From: Sporodiniella umbellata | Lineage: Eukaryota > Mucoromycota > Mucoromycetes > Mucorales > Rhizopodaceae | Reading direction: 5' to 3' | DNA: 23,333 nt | Assembly: GCA_025677835.1 (NCBI GenBank) | Contig: JAIXMR010000175.1 | Location: 1-23,333 of the forward strand | Shown: positions 10,475-20,120 of the stretch, piece after piece | Position numbering within the stretch: the first letter of the stretch is position 1 | Layout: the number at the start of each line of letters is the position of its first letter | The notes under the pieces: model-generated | Seen by the model: the letters and a program-made list of their open reading frames with translations, nothing else | Database searches by the model: none | Told to the model about the DNA's origin: nothing | Program-made: the position numbers and the translations under genes

Positions 10475-10500
10475 CAAGTTTTTTTCTTGAAAAAAACTTG
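10475..10500. repeat. Perfect 26-nt inverted repeat (hairpin)
   Basis: Arms CAAGTTTTTTTC and GAAAAAAACTTG are perfect reverse complements around a TT centre, giving a 12-bp stem. It lies about 170 bp upstream of the MRS2 start in noncoding DNA. It could be a 3'-end element of an unseen transcript, a cruciform or chance in A/T-run-rich sequence. Confidence 0.8.
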
Positions 10501-12644
10501 TTACAGTATGCACAGCTCGAATATTGAGATGAACTATCATAAAGTGTATACCTTCTCATAGTATACTCAATGTGTAGTTTATTACACTATGTAATAGCGT
10601 TGTCCATTGAGTTGATATACAAATTAAAAAATTCCAAAGCTATTTTTTACTAGGCTTTCGAACACCATAATCTTGCCTAAAAAAAGCATTTACATCTCGA
10701 GGATAATCCTTTTGTAGGGGGCAAAGATGGTGTCTCTCTACTCTTCCAATAGAAAAACACATTTTGGTTAACTTGAGTATCTCTAGTATATCCCAAGTAT
10801 AACCAAGATTGTGAAATTACAACGGTGATTGATACAAAAAACTACTCACAATACGGATAATATCTACATTCAAATCTAAATAAAGGTATGTAAAAATCAG
10901 TGCAAGTAGAATCGGTCAACTAGTGTTTTTTACGTATTGGGAAATTTTAGAGTATTCCGAATAATAAATTATTGAGTAAAAGTAAGCCATGTACATTGAA
11001 GAAAGATACCTAAAGCCGCTCAACAAAAGAGACATTTTCCGCCTATTGCTGGTCATTGACCTTTAATACAAAGCAGTTATTATTTTAGAAACAGTAGATC
11101 TCAAAAGAGTTAAGAAGAGAAATGGTAAACTCGGCACCCTCACACAATACCATAATAAGAACAAATTCAATATACTACACAGTATACATTGATTTGCTAA
11201 ATCTACAAAAATCCAGACACCATTACTATATTTTAAAAAAGTAAAAAGAAAGGCTATAAAACGAAGATAAGCCCTTATGCATTTTAATTTTTGTAAAAAG
11301 ATCTAAGTAAATAATAGTTCAAAAGGGTTATGTAAACAGGTTGCTGATGGTACGTATAAAGCCTATAAATAACTATTTTTTTTTTATTTGCCTTATTTAA
11401 TATACATATAAATCTAAATTTAACAGAAGAATCCAGACGAAACAGAAGCTCTGAAACAGTGTACTAAAAAAAACCAGCTTCTCTCTATCACTTCAATAAA
11501 AACAGACCCTGCAATAGTTGATAAATGGTGATAGCTTTTCACTCAACAAGAAAGTTCAAAATGGTACTTGTTTTTAATGAAAAGTTATAAGAACAAAATT
11601 TTACTACAGCATAAAGCTACATTGTGAAACAAGTACGCTGATAAAAAAGAGTTTAAATCCTACAATACTGTCGACAATCAAAAGTGAGTGAGACATATTA
11701 CCAATCCTCTTAAAATAATACCAGCACAGAGCAAAACACAAAATAGCTTGAAGTTTTCTAAAAATTAAAACAAAAACTACGTACACACCATAGTTTTTTT
11801 GTGAACTACAAAGCGTTTTGACTCTTAAATGACCTGTTCCATTTGTTTGTGAGACCTATATTAGAAAAGGCTGACAATAGCTTTTAGATGTAATCACTGG
11901 CAATCATTCAAGCGCCATTGATCATTCACTCGTTTTTCGAGATCTTTGGAAGCTATCATAAATTAAGCTAATTGAATGTGAACTTGTTTTATCGTAAAGT
12001 AAATTATAATTAGAAAAACTTTTGGATGCTGGCGTACCTCTATGAATTTACAAGTATAACAACCAACAGTAGCTGTAAGTCTGATAATGGAAGAAATTGA
12101 ACTCTATTAAATCGTTAGGAACATTATCTCATTAAGCCTTGTCGTGTTTTATACAATACAGACCTGTTCAAGAGAAGCTCTACAGCCATCCTACACCATA
12201 TTTCTATAGCTCATTGAAAAATACTTAAAACACAAAATCCAATTTGTAAGCATCTTTTGTACCTGAATTTCATTAGCTTCTCTTTCTTTTCGGAGATAGA
12301 GATAAAAACCAATTGCTCCTCAAAAGTAGCTTTTCTATGTACAAATATTAGTTGAATTTGTTAAAGATCACTATTCACTTTAATATGCTTTTGTACAAAA
12401 CTTATATTGTTTTGAACAATACTTTGGTCGTAGTATAGTATACACTATTGATATGGTGAATATTATATAAAAAAAAAATTTAATCTTCAAATATGTAAAG
12501 TGTGCTTTAATAGGATAAGAAGCGATTAACACTCAAAAAAACTTATACCCCTTCCCCCCTCGTAGTACATATGAGTCAACTTTTAAAACCTACTAGCTTC
12601 AAAATCACGTATGCTTTTAAATTTTACAGAAACTTTACCGCGGT

Positions 12645-12666
12645 AAAAAAAAAAAAAAAAAAAAAA
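12645..12666 (+). repeat. 22-nt A homopolymer
   Basis: Uninterrupted A run, the longest I counted in the window. Similar runs occur at 15762-15778 and, as T, at 18363-18383. Confidence 0.9.
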
Positions 12667-12740
12667 GAATACTAACAGTCAAAACGTTTTTTTTAGAGAA
12701 TCAAACAATTTTTTTTTTTCTTTTCAAAACAGGATACTAA

Positions 12741-12915
12741 GCAATGTTTGGCTGGAACGCTTTGTTTTAATATAGCGGAACGAAAAAGCACTTTTTCTAG
12801 CTCATTGAACCCAGCAAGAGACGTAGCTCGCTTGACAAACGAGGGAAAAAATTACAGGCCCATATCAGGGAAATTGAGAGAGCCCGAAAGGCGCCTGTCC
12901 TTATATGGGGTCAAC
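12741..12915. other. GC-richer segment with nested inverted repeats; candidate structured RNA or unrecognised exon
   Basis: This stretch is visibly richer in G+C than its flanks. It holds a hairpin (GAAAAAG-CA-CTTTTTC, 12782-12797), then two interlocked inverted repeats: ACAGGC (12854-12859) with GCCTGT (12893-12898), and CCCATAT (12859-12865) with ATATGGG (12903-12909). The order A-B-A'-B' would form an H-type pseudoknot, apart from one shared base. Independently, a plus-strand frame is open from 12801, right after a TTTTTCTAG acceptor-like site, to a stop at 13167-13169 (122 codons, no ATG). A second frame, reachable from ATG at 12744 only through a 37-nt intron, ends at TAG near 12917. Structured RNA, exon and chance all remain possible. 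Confidence 0.3.
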
Positions 12916-13260
12916 TAGAACGTTTACAGTTATCAATTGCTCTTTCAGGAACCTTCCAATCCTATTGCTATTCAAATGTATTTTTATACTGTTTCCTTGA
13001 TCCACAAATACTAAGAATAGGCTTTTGTCTAGGTACACTTTATCTTTTACAGGTTTTACTAGAATCGAATACCTCAAGGCAGTATACTAACTGTGTCTGC
13101 TATAGCAAAGAAAATATAAAGTTTTCTCCAGCTCTTTTTGTTTTTTTTTTTTTTTGGTTGACGCACTGAATTTCAATTTCGGTTAAATTGAAAACAAAAA
13201 TAATCATATAGTAAGCGTAGTCCAAAGACTTCCCAAAAATAAAAAAAAAGAATCAGCGTT

Positions 13261-13617
13261 ATGGACAAGTTATGGGATTTGAATGTACAATATGTTTACT
13301 TGAAAAACGACCTCATGTGTATAGTAGTAAGAGGAAAATGGGATCTAATGATTTACGAAAATAAAAGTAAAGAGCTCCATGAGTTAATCATTAAAGAAAT
13401 TGGTGCGAGGTACATCTTGAATGGCAAAGCAGCTTTAAGTACCGTCCAAAAAGACATGATTGATTACGGAAGCAGTGGCATCTACTCACGTATTATGTTT
13501 AAAACTATGGGCGACTGGAACAACAAGTGCTGGAAATATATTAACAACGATTTTGAAAACGACACAAAAAAGATTAGTACTATAAACTCTATAAAAGACA
13601 GAGAATACAAGGTATAG
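13261..13617 (+). CDS. Hypothetical protein, 118 aa
   Basis: I do not recognise this protein. It is a single intact ATG frame after a long A/T-run leader. Composition is that of a soluble globular protein with mixed charge: MDKLWDLNVQYVYLK, IVVRGKWDLMIYENKSKEL, then an amphipathic helix (HELIIKEIGARYILNGKAAL), then YGSSGIYSRIMFKTMGDW and a charged tail. No signal peptide or membrane segment. The stop follows AAGGTATAG, which could also be a splice donor, so a further exon is possible. It stands alone, more than 2.9 kb downstream of MRS2, at the head of a run of small plus-strand genes. Confidence 0.6.
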   Translation: MDKLWDLNVQYVYLKNDLMCIVVRGKWDLMIYENKSKELHELIIKEIGARYILNGKAALSTVQKDMIDYGSSGIYSRIMFKTMGDWNNKCWKYINNDFENDTKKISTINSIKDREYKV

Positions 13618-13989
13618 AATTCCCCTTTTAATGAAATACAGACGTGTTAACAGTGTTTTAGCGAAAGGCTTAGAAACAAAAGTTTAAAAAACAAGAATAA
13701 AAAAAAAAACAAAGGTCAAAGGAGTTTTGCGTGTGGAAATACAGAAAATATCCCATGTTTACATGCTTATTTGTTTCTTTACGGTAATGGTAAATAAAGA
13801 CGGCTATATCGATATATGTTTTCTGGTCATTCTTGCTAATATACAGTCGATGTCCTAAAAACCGGATGTCAGTATGTATTGTGCAAAACGCTCTGAACAG
13901 GACAGATATTCACTTTCCAAAATAAAAGACCCTGTAAAGTGAGTGAGGGGTGAAAGGCAATTGGCCAGAATTATACGAGGTGATTTCTT
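13618..13989. other. Intergenic, AT-rich
   Basis: About 370 bp of A/T-rich DNA between the 118-aa gene and the minus-strand frame at 13990. No motif or start codon with a meaningful frame was seen. Confidence 0.5.
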
Positions 13990-14373
13990 TTAAACAAACG
14001 GTGGTGGAAACACCCCAAAAGCGTGGGCAAAGCGCTTAGGGTATTGTTCCTCAAAAGCAAGGGCTGTCACCTCGCCAAAAAAAAGAGAATAAAAGGAAAA
14101 AAAAAGATTTCTTTCAAAACAAAGGGTATCGATTCGTTGGATGACTAGTGAAGAGCGGTCATCCAGATAGATAAATCGTACTTTTGCATTGGAAGAGGCA
14201 ACAGGGAGGGAGAGATACAATGAGCGACGTGATGTTTTAGTAGCAAAATGGCATGGTGGTGGAGTTGTGGTGTTCTGAGGCTGACGGTTTTGTGTCTGGT
14301 TTGGTAAAATAGGTATGCTTATGTCAATATGCTGAACAAGATACTCCCTCAAGAAAACGAAGCGTCCTGTCTA
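13990..14373 (-). CDS. Possible exon or gene fragment, no ATG, hypothetical
   Basis: A minus-strand frame is open from just after a CATAG acceptor-like site near 14374 to a stop at 13990-13992 (about 128 codons) but has no ATG; only a TTG at 14352 could serve. The translation has a proline/threonine/glutamine stretch (TQNRQPQNTTTPPP), then KTSRRSLYLSLPVASSNAKV, RFIYLDDRSSLVIQRIDTL, and ends YPKRFAHAFGVFPPPFV. A plus-strand frame across part of it is also open, so the raised GC content alone may explain it. If real, it would need an upstream exon that I could not place. No family recognised. Confidence 0.25.
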
Positions 14374-14615
14374 TGGTTTTGAGTAACGATTTGTCTCTAT
14401 GGGTACAGATATATGAAAAAGTGCATGTATCTTTTTTACGTACATAATTTCTATTCATATATTAACTATTCTTCTATTGAGTTAAGCAAAGGGCCTTTTT
14501 TTTATTTTACTTGGTTTTTTTTTATCATCTCTGTACCCATAGAATCTAGTGAGCTGACTGCATGAAAATATTGTCTGTATTCTTTTGTTTTTTGTTTTTT
14601 TTGGTATAGATCAAG

Positions 14616-14862
14616 ATGCTTAACACAGCCTTTCCAAAGTTTGATGAGCAATGGGCGTTTCAAACAAGAAGTGACGAAAACAACCTGGCTTTAATACTTT
14701 AGACTAGTGCAGTTTACAGATTTTTTTTTTTACTTCAATAGAATATGCCCAGCCGTAACAATACAATTTAAACTCTATAACGAAACTTGTCCAGACTGCG
14801 TAGAAGCTTTATCTGAAAACGAGCTAGTTTTATCTAAAAATAATAAGCCAACAACACTATGA
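14616..14862 (+). CDS. Tentative two-exon small gene, about 65 aa, with a CPDC motif
   Basis: Built by hand as exons 14616-14670 and 14720-14862 with a 49-nt intron (GTGACG donor, TTTACAG acceptor), 198 nt in frame. Exon 1 reads MLNTAFPKFDEQWAFQTR. Exon 2 passes through a T run and then reads ICPAVTIQFKLYNETCPDC followed by VEALSENELVLSKNNKP, which looks like real protein with a C-P-D-C pair able to bind metal or form a disulfide. The donor is weak and other joins are possible, since exon 1 stays open to a TAG near 14701. Exon 2 is more secure than the join. No family recognised. Confidence 0.3.
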
Positions 14863-14959
14863 CGGTAGTAAAGCTCCGAGCCAGTGGGTCGAGTTTTTTT
14901 TTATTTTTTTATTTTTTTTTTATTTTCAAAAAAACAATTCATAATAAAGGCCAACAGAA

Positions 14960-15349
14960 ATGGAATTAATCAACTATAATGATTTACAGAATCAAGCTTT
15001 GATGGACAAAGAACACTTCTTTGACGAGAAGATGAAAAGAGTAGAAGAAATAATGAATCTGGATAATAGTGAACACATCTACAACGTCTACAGAGGTTTA
15101 ATAGACGAAGATGAAACTATCAAATACGACAATATAGAAACAGTGATCTTTATAATTAATATACTGTTAACGATGCACAGAGATGACGAATTTAAGACTA
15201 TTGATGAACTGTTCATATCCTATAGCAGTCAGATGTCTAAACTTTATCGTAACACTAACGATTACGAGACAATTGCCATCATTTTCTATACATACACAAA
15301 GAAAATCTGTAGATGCGACGTAGGCGGAATATTCTCTCGACTGGCTTGA
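14960..15349 (+). CDS. Hypothetical acidic helical protein, 129 aa
   Basis: I do not recognise this protein. Single intact ATG frame, preceded by a T/A-run leader. It is acidic (many D/E) and predicted mostly helical: KEHFFDEKMKRVEEIMNLD, then SEHIYNVYRGLIDEDETIKY, an aliphatic helix ETVIFIINILLTMHRDDEF, and a polar C-terminal part ending CRCDVGGIFSRLA. The hydrophobic stretch is too short and mixed to be a secure membrane span. Codon use and balanced composition support a real gene. Isolated among other small plus-strand orphans. Confidence 0.6.
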   Translation: MELINYNDLQNQALMDKEHFFDEKMKRVEEIMNLDNSEHIYNVYRGLIDEDETIKYDNIETVIFIINILLTMHRDDEFKTIDELFISYSSQMSKLYRNTNDYETIAIIFYTYTKKICRCDVGGIFSRLA

Positions 15350-15788
15350 ACATTTACACGATATAACTTTTTCCTTTTTCACTTCACCCCCTTCTTTGAA
15401 AAAAAAAATAAAAAATGTTAAATACCTTGAGTTATTGAGCGTACTAACAAAAAATACACATACAAGTCTTAACGCGTTAACAAAACATACTATAAAAAAG
15501 ACAGCACTCAGGTTTGGATACTCTTGGTATCTCATGTATTGCTATTATTACATCTGTAAAGGCTTACACCCTGTTCAAAGACAGATTTTTTTTTTTTTCT
15601 TTGAGAGCGTACAAAAAGCAGAGTCTCAAAAAAGAGTAGCTTGAGTGAGGGGGCTCAAAATATCGGATAATGAAATACGGACTTGAAATGTGGCTGAAGA
15701 TAAAACAAAAGCAAACAGTTTTGTTTCTACTGTACTTTACTTTTGTATATTAAAAACGCCAAAAAAAAAAAAAAAAAAGGTTTAGAAC
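15350..15788. other. Intergenic, AT-rich with long homopolymer runs
   Basis: About 440 bp between two small plus-strand genes. A 12-nt T run lies near 15587 and a 17-nt A run ends just before the next gene (15762-15778). Short open frames on both strands overlap and show no motif. Confidence 0.5.
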
Positions 15789-16070
15789 ATGAGTACAGGA
15801 AACGAAAGGTTGCTGAGAAACTTTTCTCAGAGTCTCGATGAAGAAAAATATCTTCGACAAATTGACGAACTGAAAAGAGAAAATACCCAACTAAGACTGG
15901 ACAACTTGAGAATCCATAAGGAGTCTAAAGCACAAAACGAAATCATTTTGAGGCTAACCAGAGATATAAAAGAGCTGAGAAGTATCAATGAGGATCTTTA
16001 CAAAATTGCAGAAGAATATGAGAAAATAGACATAGATGGCACTATAGGCATATATGCTGAGGATAATTAA
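15789..16070 (+). CDS. Small coiled-coil protein, 93 aa
   Basis: Intact ATG frame. After a short polar start (MSTGNERLLRNFSQSLDEE), residues about 17-78 form a strongly predicted coiled coil with regular leucine/isoleucine spacing (YLRQIDELKRENTQLRLDN, LRIHKESKAQNEIILRLTRD, IKELRSINEDLYKIAEEYEK). The tail is short and acidic. The early ELKRENTQLRL stretch faintly recalls gamma-tubulin-complex-binding CM1 motifs, but the conserved aromatic residues are absent, so I do not assign it. It is likely a scaffold or adaptor subunit; specific partner unknown. Confidence 0.65.
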   Translation: MSTGNERLLRNFSQSLDEEKYLRQIDELKRENTQLRLDNLRIHKESKAQNEIILRLTRDIKELRSINEDLYKIAEEYEKIDIDGTIGIYAEDN

Positions 16071-16736
16071 TCCGTTAAAGAAAGCCTGTCGCTGGATGCA
16101 AACTTTAATATAGCAAGAGCAGCTAAAAGTCTTATACACCTAATACCCTTTTGGATACGACGGAAAGTAACAAAAAAATAAAAAAGGAAACATGCCATTG
16201 TCATCAACGCGTATTTTGGTTTGGTTTATTTTAATACTTGCTGATCAACTTGTTTTCCACACGTAATAAAGTAAAGTTGCTTTGGACGATATACAATGAG
16301 TAATTTTCATTTTGATGGTGCCCTTCTTCGAGAATTGCGTCTTTGAGAATCCAAAAAAAAAGATTATTACCATGAATTGTATCCGAAATTTAAGATCTGC
16401 TCGTCACTTTATCGGAGATTACGATTGTCATTAGTCAAACGTAAATTTTTCACACATGTCATACCTTCATAGGGGATAGTTTTTTTGGATTTATATACAA
16501 AGATCCCCCCATACACACCACATCTCTCTGCTAAAAGATTGTATAAGTGAAAAGACTGGCGTTCAAACGGTAGTGTTCTATATTACACTTATGTATTTGT
16601 ATACATGGAAAGATATCTATAAAGACCTTCAAATCTTAGTCATCAACTTTAACTGGCGCACCAACAAAACCTTTACTTTTGAAATAAAAAAAATGCACTT
16701 TTTTTTTTCTTTTTATAAAAAAAAAAATAGATACTT
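16071..16736. other. Intergenic / RIB3 upstream region
   Basis: About 665 bp, AT-rich, between the coiled-coil gene and RIB3. Short ATG frames (for example 16 codons near 16295) carry no motif. No eukaryotic riboswitch-like fold was recognised. A/T runs crowd the last 60 bp before the RIB3 ATG. Confidence 0.45.
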
Positions 16737-17541
16737 ATGACTGACGTCCATACACCTACGATTTCTTACGAGTTTGATTCTGTAGAAAAAGCTTTGGAGG
16801 ATTTTGGTAAAAAAAAAAAAAGCACAAAAAAAACAAAAAAAGAAAAAAAAGAAAAAAAAAACTAATAGAAACTGATTGAATTACAATATTTTCTATTAGC
16901 TGCGAACAAATTTGTGATTGTAATGGACAATGAGGATCGAGAGAATGAAGGTGATCTAATTATTGCTGCACAAAATGTCACTACAGAGCAAATGGCTTTT
17001 TTGATTCGGTACTCGAGGTAAGCAATAAAGGAAGGGAATACAGAGTGAGGTATTGAATCTTCATTCACTGTACAGTGGCTATGTGTGTGCTCCAGCCACC
17101 AGAGATCGCTTAGAACAATTACAACTACCTTTGATGGTTGAAAAGAACACTGAGCTTATGAGGACAGCGTATACAGTTTCTTGTGACTATGCACATGGCA
17201 CTACTACTGGTATCTCTGCTCACGATCGTGCTTTGACAGCACGTCAATTGGCCAACCCAGAGAGTCGTCCCACAGATTTTATGCGTCCCGGTCATATACT
17301 CCCTCTTCGTTCAGTTCCTGGAGGTACATTCGAACGATTCGGTCACACAGAAGCAGCAGTCGATCTCTGCCAACTCGCTGGCGTTTTTCCTGTAGCCTGT
17401 ATTGGTGAAATAGTAAACGATGATGAACAAGGCACAATGGCAAGACGGGATGACTGTTTTAAATTTGCTCAAAAGCACAATATAAAAATGATTACCATTA
17501 AGGATATCATTGCCTATAGAAAATCAACTGTAAATACCTAA
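16737..17541 (+). CDS. RIB3: 3,4-dihydroxy-2-butanone 4-phosphate synthase, three exons
   Basis: Converts ribulose 5-phosphate to 3,4-dihydroxy-2-butanone 4-phosphate plus formate, the four-carbon precursor of riboflavin. Exons: 16737-16806, 16900-17017 and 17076-17541; introns 93 and 58 nt; 654 nt, 217 aa, the usual fungal single-domain length with no fused GTP cyclohydrolase II. Landmarks: the acidic loop [11 protein letters not shown] (33-43) with metal-binding glutamate, [15 protein letters not shown], the substrate block [32 protein letters not shown], the metal-binding histidine in [17 protein letters not shown], and [10 protein letters not shown]. All key residues look intact. Intron 1 is extremely A-rich. 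It is in the same window as an MFS gene related to riboflavin transporters, about 2.6 kb away. Confidence 0.95.
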
Positions 17542-17714
17542 ATAAACCCTCATCCCCCCCATAAAATATCAAAAACGTCTAATTGAGATTAGTCATACTA
17601 AAAACGCTGTCTTTTTAATCAAGTTCACCTTTTTTTTTTTTCTTTTGACCATCGTGGGAAAGTAAAGTACGGTTTATGAAGTGATTGGCCTTGTATAAAA
17701 AAAAAGAAAAAAAG

Positions 17715-18872
17715 CCTGTCAAATCTTGATATATTCCGTGATCTTTATTGTCCAACATCTTTGTAGTTTGCATTTGGTCCATCCTTACAAAGGATACAAG
17801 TATATATAATACAGCTGGTGAGTTTTGTCTAACTGTTCAGTTCAATCGCTGCTAATGTATGCTGTTTGGCATGGGCTGTAAATAATCAGTTTGGTTTGCA
17901 AGTAATTGTCCAATCCAGTAGGTTCATTCTGAGTTAGTTTTTTGCTATGTTTGCTAACGTAGTAGGGATCATTTTGGATACCTGGAAAAGTTGGTATATG
18001 TAGCATGTATTCGCGATATACTCGTTTGTTTGTCCCCACAACCTGCCTTACAATCTATCTACAGATTGTTTCATCAGGCAGAAATGCTTGTACGTTTGTG
18101 AGAGAACGAAGGGTATGTGGCTCTCTATTTTCGGCTTTCTTGGGTAATCTTGTCAGACAATCTTTTACTTGAACGCTTATTGGATGGGAAGGCAACTGTT
18201 ACTATTGTTTACAGCAATTGGAAGTATTCTTTTGGCGGCTTTAGAAGATCCTGTTTATATACATTGGGTGTTACAAAAAAAAACTTGGCTAACCGGTTTT
18301 GTTATAGTAAATGCAAGTGTCATATTTGTATTATTGCCTTCACTTTGATTAGAAACAAGCTCTTTTTTTTTTTTTTTTTTTTTGCTTCACGCCTACCTCT
18401 TGAATATGTAAATACAGCAAGTTGATCCTAGGAAAGTAGGAAAAACATTCAGAACAACCATATTCTTGATTGATGACCTGATTTTGACCGCAACCAAACT
18501 TGTTGATAGGTAATTAACGGGGCATCAAAGAGCCTTTTTTTCTTTAGAGATGGAAGGAACAAAAATTTTGGAAAAACGGGTATGCAGTTTTGTTGAGTCA
18601 GTTAACCAACGCTGGTAATAGATGCAGTAGTACCTAACGTGAACACACTCTGTAAAAGGCTGTGTCTTCAAGCAGGGAATGGGGAAGAACTGAAAACGAT
18701 CGGGCTTGAAGCGAGGCAACTACGAAAGGAAACCATGCGACATCAAAAACTTTTAAGGAGCCTTAGGATAGTAGAGCTTACCGATGAAACAAAGAAAAAA
18801 GAGCAAGGCAAAAGATCAAGTAAGATAAGAGAAGGAATATGCGGATACTCCAAGAAGAAACACTTTGAGTAA
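17715..18872 (+). CDS. Probable polytopic membrane protein, multi-exon, 5' end unresolved
   Basis: Hand-built exons: 17715-17799, 17841-17901, 17938-17993, 18078-18143, 18192-18327, 18418-18509, 18548-18579 and 18628-18872; phases agree throughout, about 256 residues. Hydrophobic stretches read CQILIYSVIFIVQHLC, FFAMFANVVGIILDTW, GMWLSIFGFLGQLLLLFTAI, WLTGFVIVNASVIF and TIFLIDDLILTATKLV; the tail is strongly basic and charged (RKETMRHQKLLRSLRIVE, ETKKKEQGKRSSKIRE). Several junctions have good signals (GTATAT donors, TCTAAC branch, TACAG acceptor after a 21-nt T run). Weak points: introns of 36, 38 and 41 nt are shorter than any in the secure genes here, and the first exon has no ATG. The first in-frame ATG is at 17947, which would give 205 aa. 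It may be receptor-like, or a decaying copy. Family not recognised. Confidence 0.4.
18363..18383 (+). repeat. 21-nt T homopolymer inside a predicted intron
   Basis: Uninterrupted T run 34 nt before the TACAG acceptor of the predicted membrane-protein gene. Its place fits a polypyrimidine tract, although A/T runs are common in this DNA. Confidence 0.8.
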
Positions 18873-20120
18873 TATGTGCCAAAGTTTATTGAATGAATAG
18901 ACAAAGAGTATATAAAAACAGAGAGAAAGGGGTGACCGAATACGGTTAGTGATGGTATAGCATAGACAACAGCAATGTTGAAAAGATTATTCCATCACCA
19001 ACTTTCCATACATCATCTTACCTGGAAGTACGTCACATGTTGACTTTAACTGATGGCAATGGACAATTCAACTTGGCGACAGCTATTTTTGGCTTGCTAC
19101 TGATTTTTAGTAAAGGACAATAGAAGCCCAAAAACGACAATTGTTTGTTAATAAACGGCTAGTTGGTCACGCCATTTATTTTTTCAGAACAAACGCATTT
19201 TATCAGCATCTCTGTATATTGCTGACCCATATGCTTGTATACAGCACCTTTCTTTTCACTGTAAAGCAACGCTGCGAACAAAGGGGTATCTTCCCTCGCA
19301 GCGTTTGTTAACCAAACAATATTCAACACTCTCTTGGTTTGCTACCGAGTTGCGTTTGAAAGAGAAAAGCCTTTTTTTTTTTTTTTCAAAAAAACAAAAA
19401 ACAAAAAACAGGTGTGTGTAAGCTTATTTTAAATGAAAAGGTGGGGTTTGTTAAAGAAAAAAAAGGACAATTTATTTTTATAATAATATGAAAGAAAAAG
19501 AGAGAGGCCTAAAATAAAAAGGGTGAGTTTAATGTTTTCTACTGTATAGAAATGTTTGCGTATTATTCAGAGAGGGCAAGTAACATAACTTCATAAAGAA
19601 AGGCTTAAAAGTTGCGTATAGCCAAACTTTCGTTTAGTTGTTGTATCATCAGAAACACACAAACACTCTGTATGTAACAAGAGTAATTACCTATTAGACC
19701 AAAATGCGAAAGAAGTACAATTAACAGGGGTTTTTTTTTTTTCTTTTTAAACCAAACTTTTTAGAACCCAATAAAAAAATTTTTTTTTTTTACATCAAAC
19801 AAGTCCAAATTGAATGAACGCCAATGTAAAACGCCATCTATTAGTTAACGGTTTACTATGATCTTGACTCTCGAGTTCAACAGAGAATCAATCCGCTTGG
19901 TTTTCCTACGATTTTATCCTTATAAACACGAGTTTCATTTCGAAAAAAAAAAAAAAAGAGAAAAAAAAACAATCACAGCTACTCAAGCCACTCGAAGATA
20001 GGTTTGGATGTAATTCTATATGTACTGAAATGCCAGTGTATATTTTTATTAGAGAGAGAAAGAATTGAGAATAGTGTTTATTATATTTTGGTCAAGAGAA
20101 TCTAGAAACATTTTGTTGCT
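18873..20120. other. Intergenic, about 1.25 kb
   Basis: Holds an inverted repeat (19268-19305), many A/T runs (for example 19373-19386 and 19930-19943) and short frames. One 28-codon frame at about 19037 (MLTLTDGNGQFNLATAIFG and a hydrophobic end) could encode a tiny membrane peptide, but nothing confirms it. No recognisable gene. The right edge is 3' flank of the MFS gene. Confidence 0.45.
19268..19305. repeat. GC-rich 10-bp inverted repeat with 18-nt loop
   Basis: Arms AACGCTGCGA (19268-19277) and TCGCAGCGTT (19296-19305) are perfect reverse complements. The loop contains GGGG and CCC that could pair further. The high G+C of the stem stands out in this AT-rich spacer. Confidence 0.8.

Larger units (their letters stand above)
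10303..13260. other. Long gene-poor AT-rich region
   Basis: Nearly 3 kb without a recognisable gene. It contains a perfect hairpin (10475-10500), a 40-codon ATG frame at 11122-11244 with no motif, a minus-strand 60-codon frame at 11604-11786 that reads like noise, a 22-nt A run (12645-12666), and the compositionally distinct segment around 12730-12915 listed separately. I saw no tRNA-like A/B box pair and no transposon protein motif by eye. Confidence 0.5.

Noticed and set aside
12800..12860. tRNA-like arms near the GC-richer segment
   Set aside because: GGTTCAATGAG on the minus strand resembles a B box only loosely, and no matching A box or acceptor stem could be built.
16071..16736. Flavin-sensing riboswitch upstream of RIB3
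   Set aside because: No conserved FMN-riboswitch core was seen, and such riboswitches are bacterial; this is a eukaryotic gene with spliceosomal introns.
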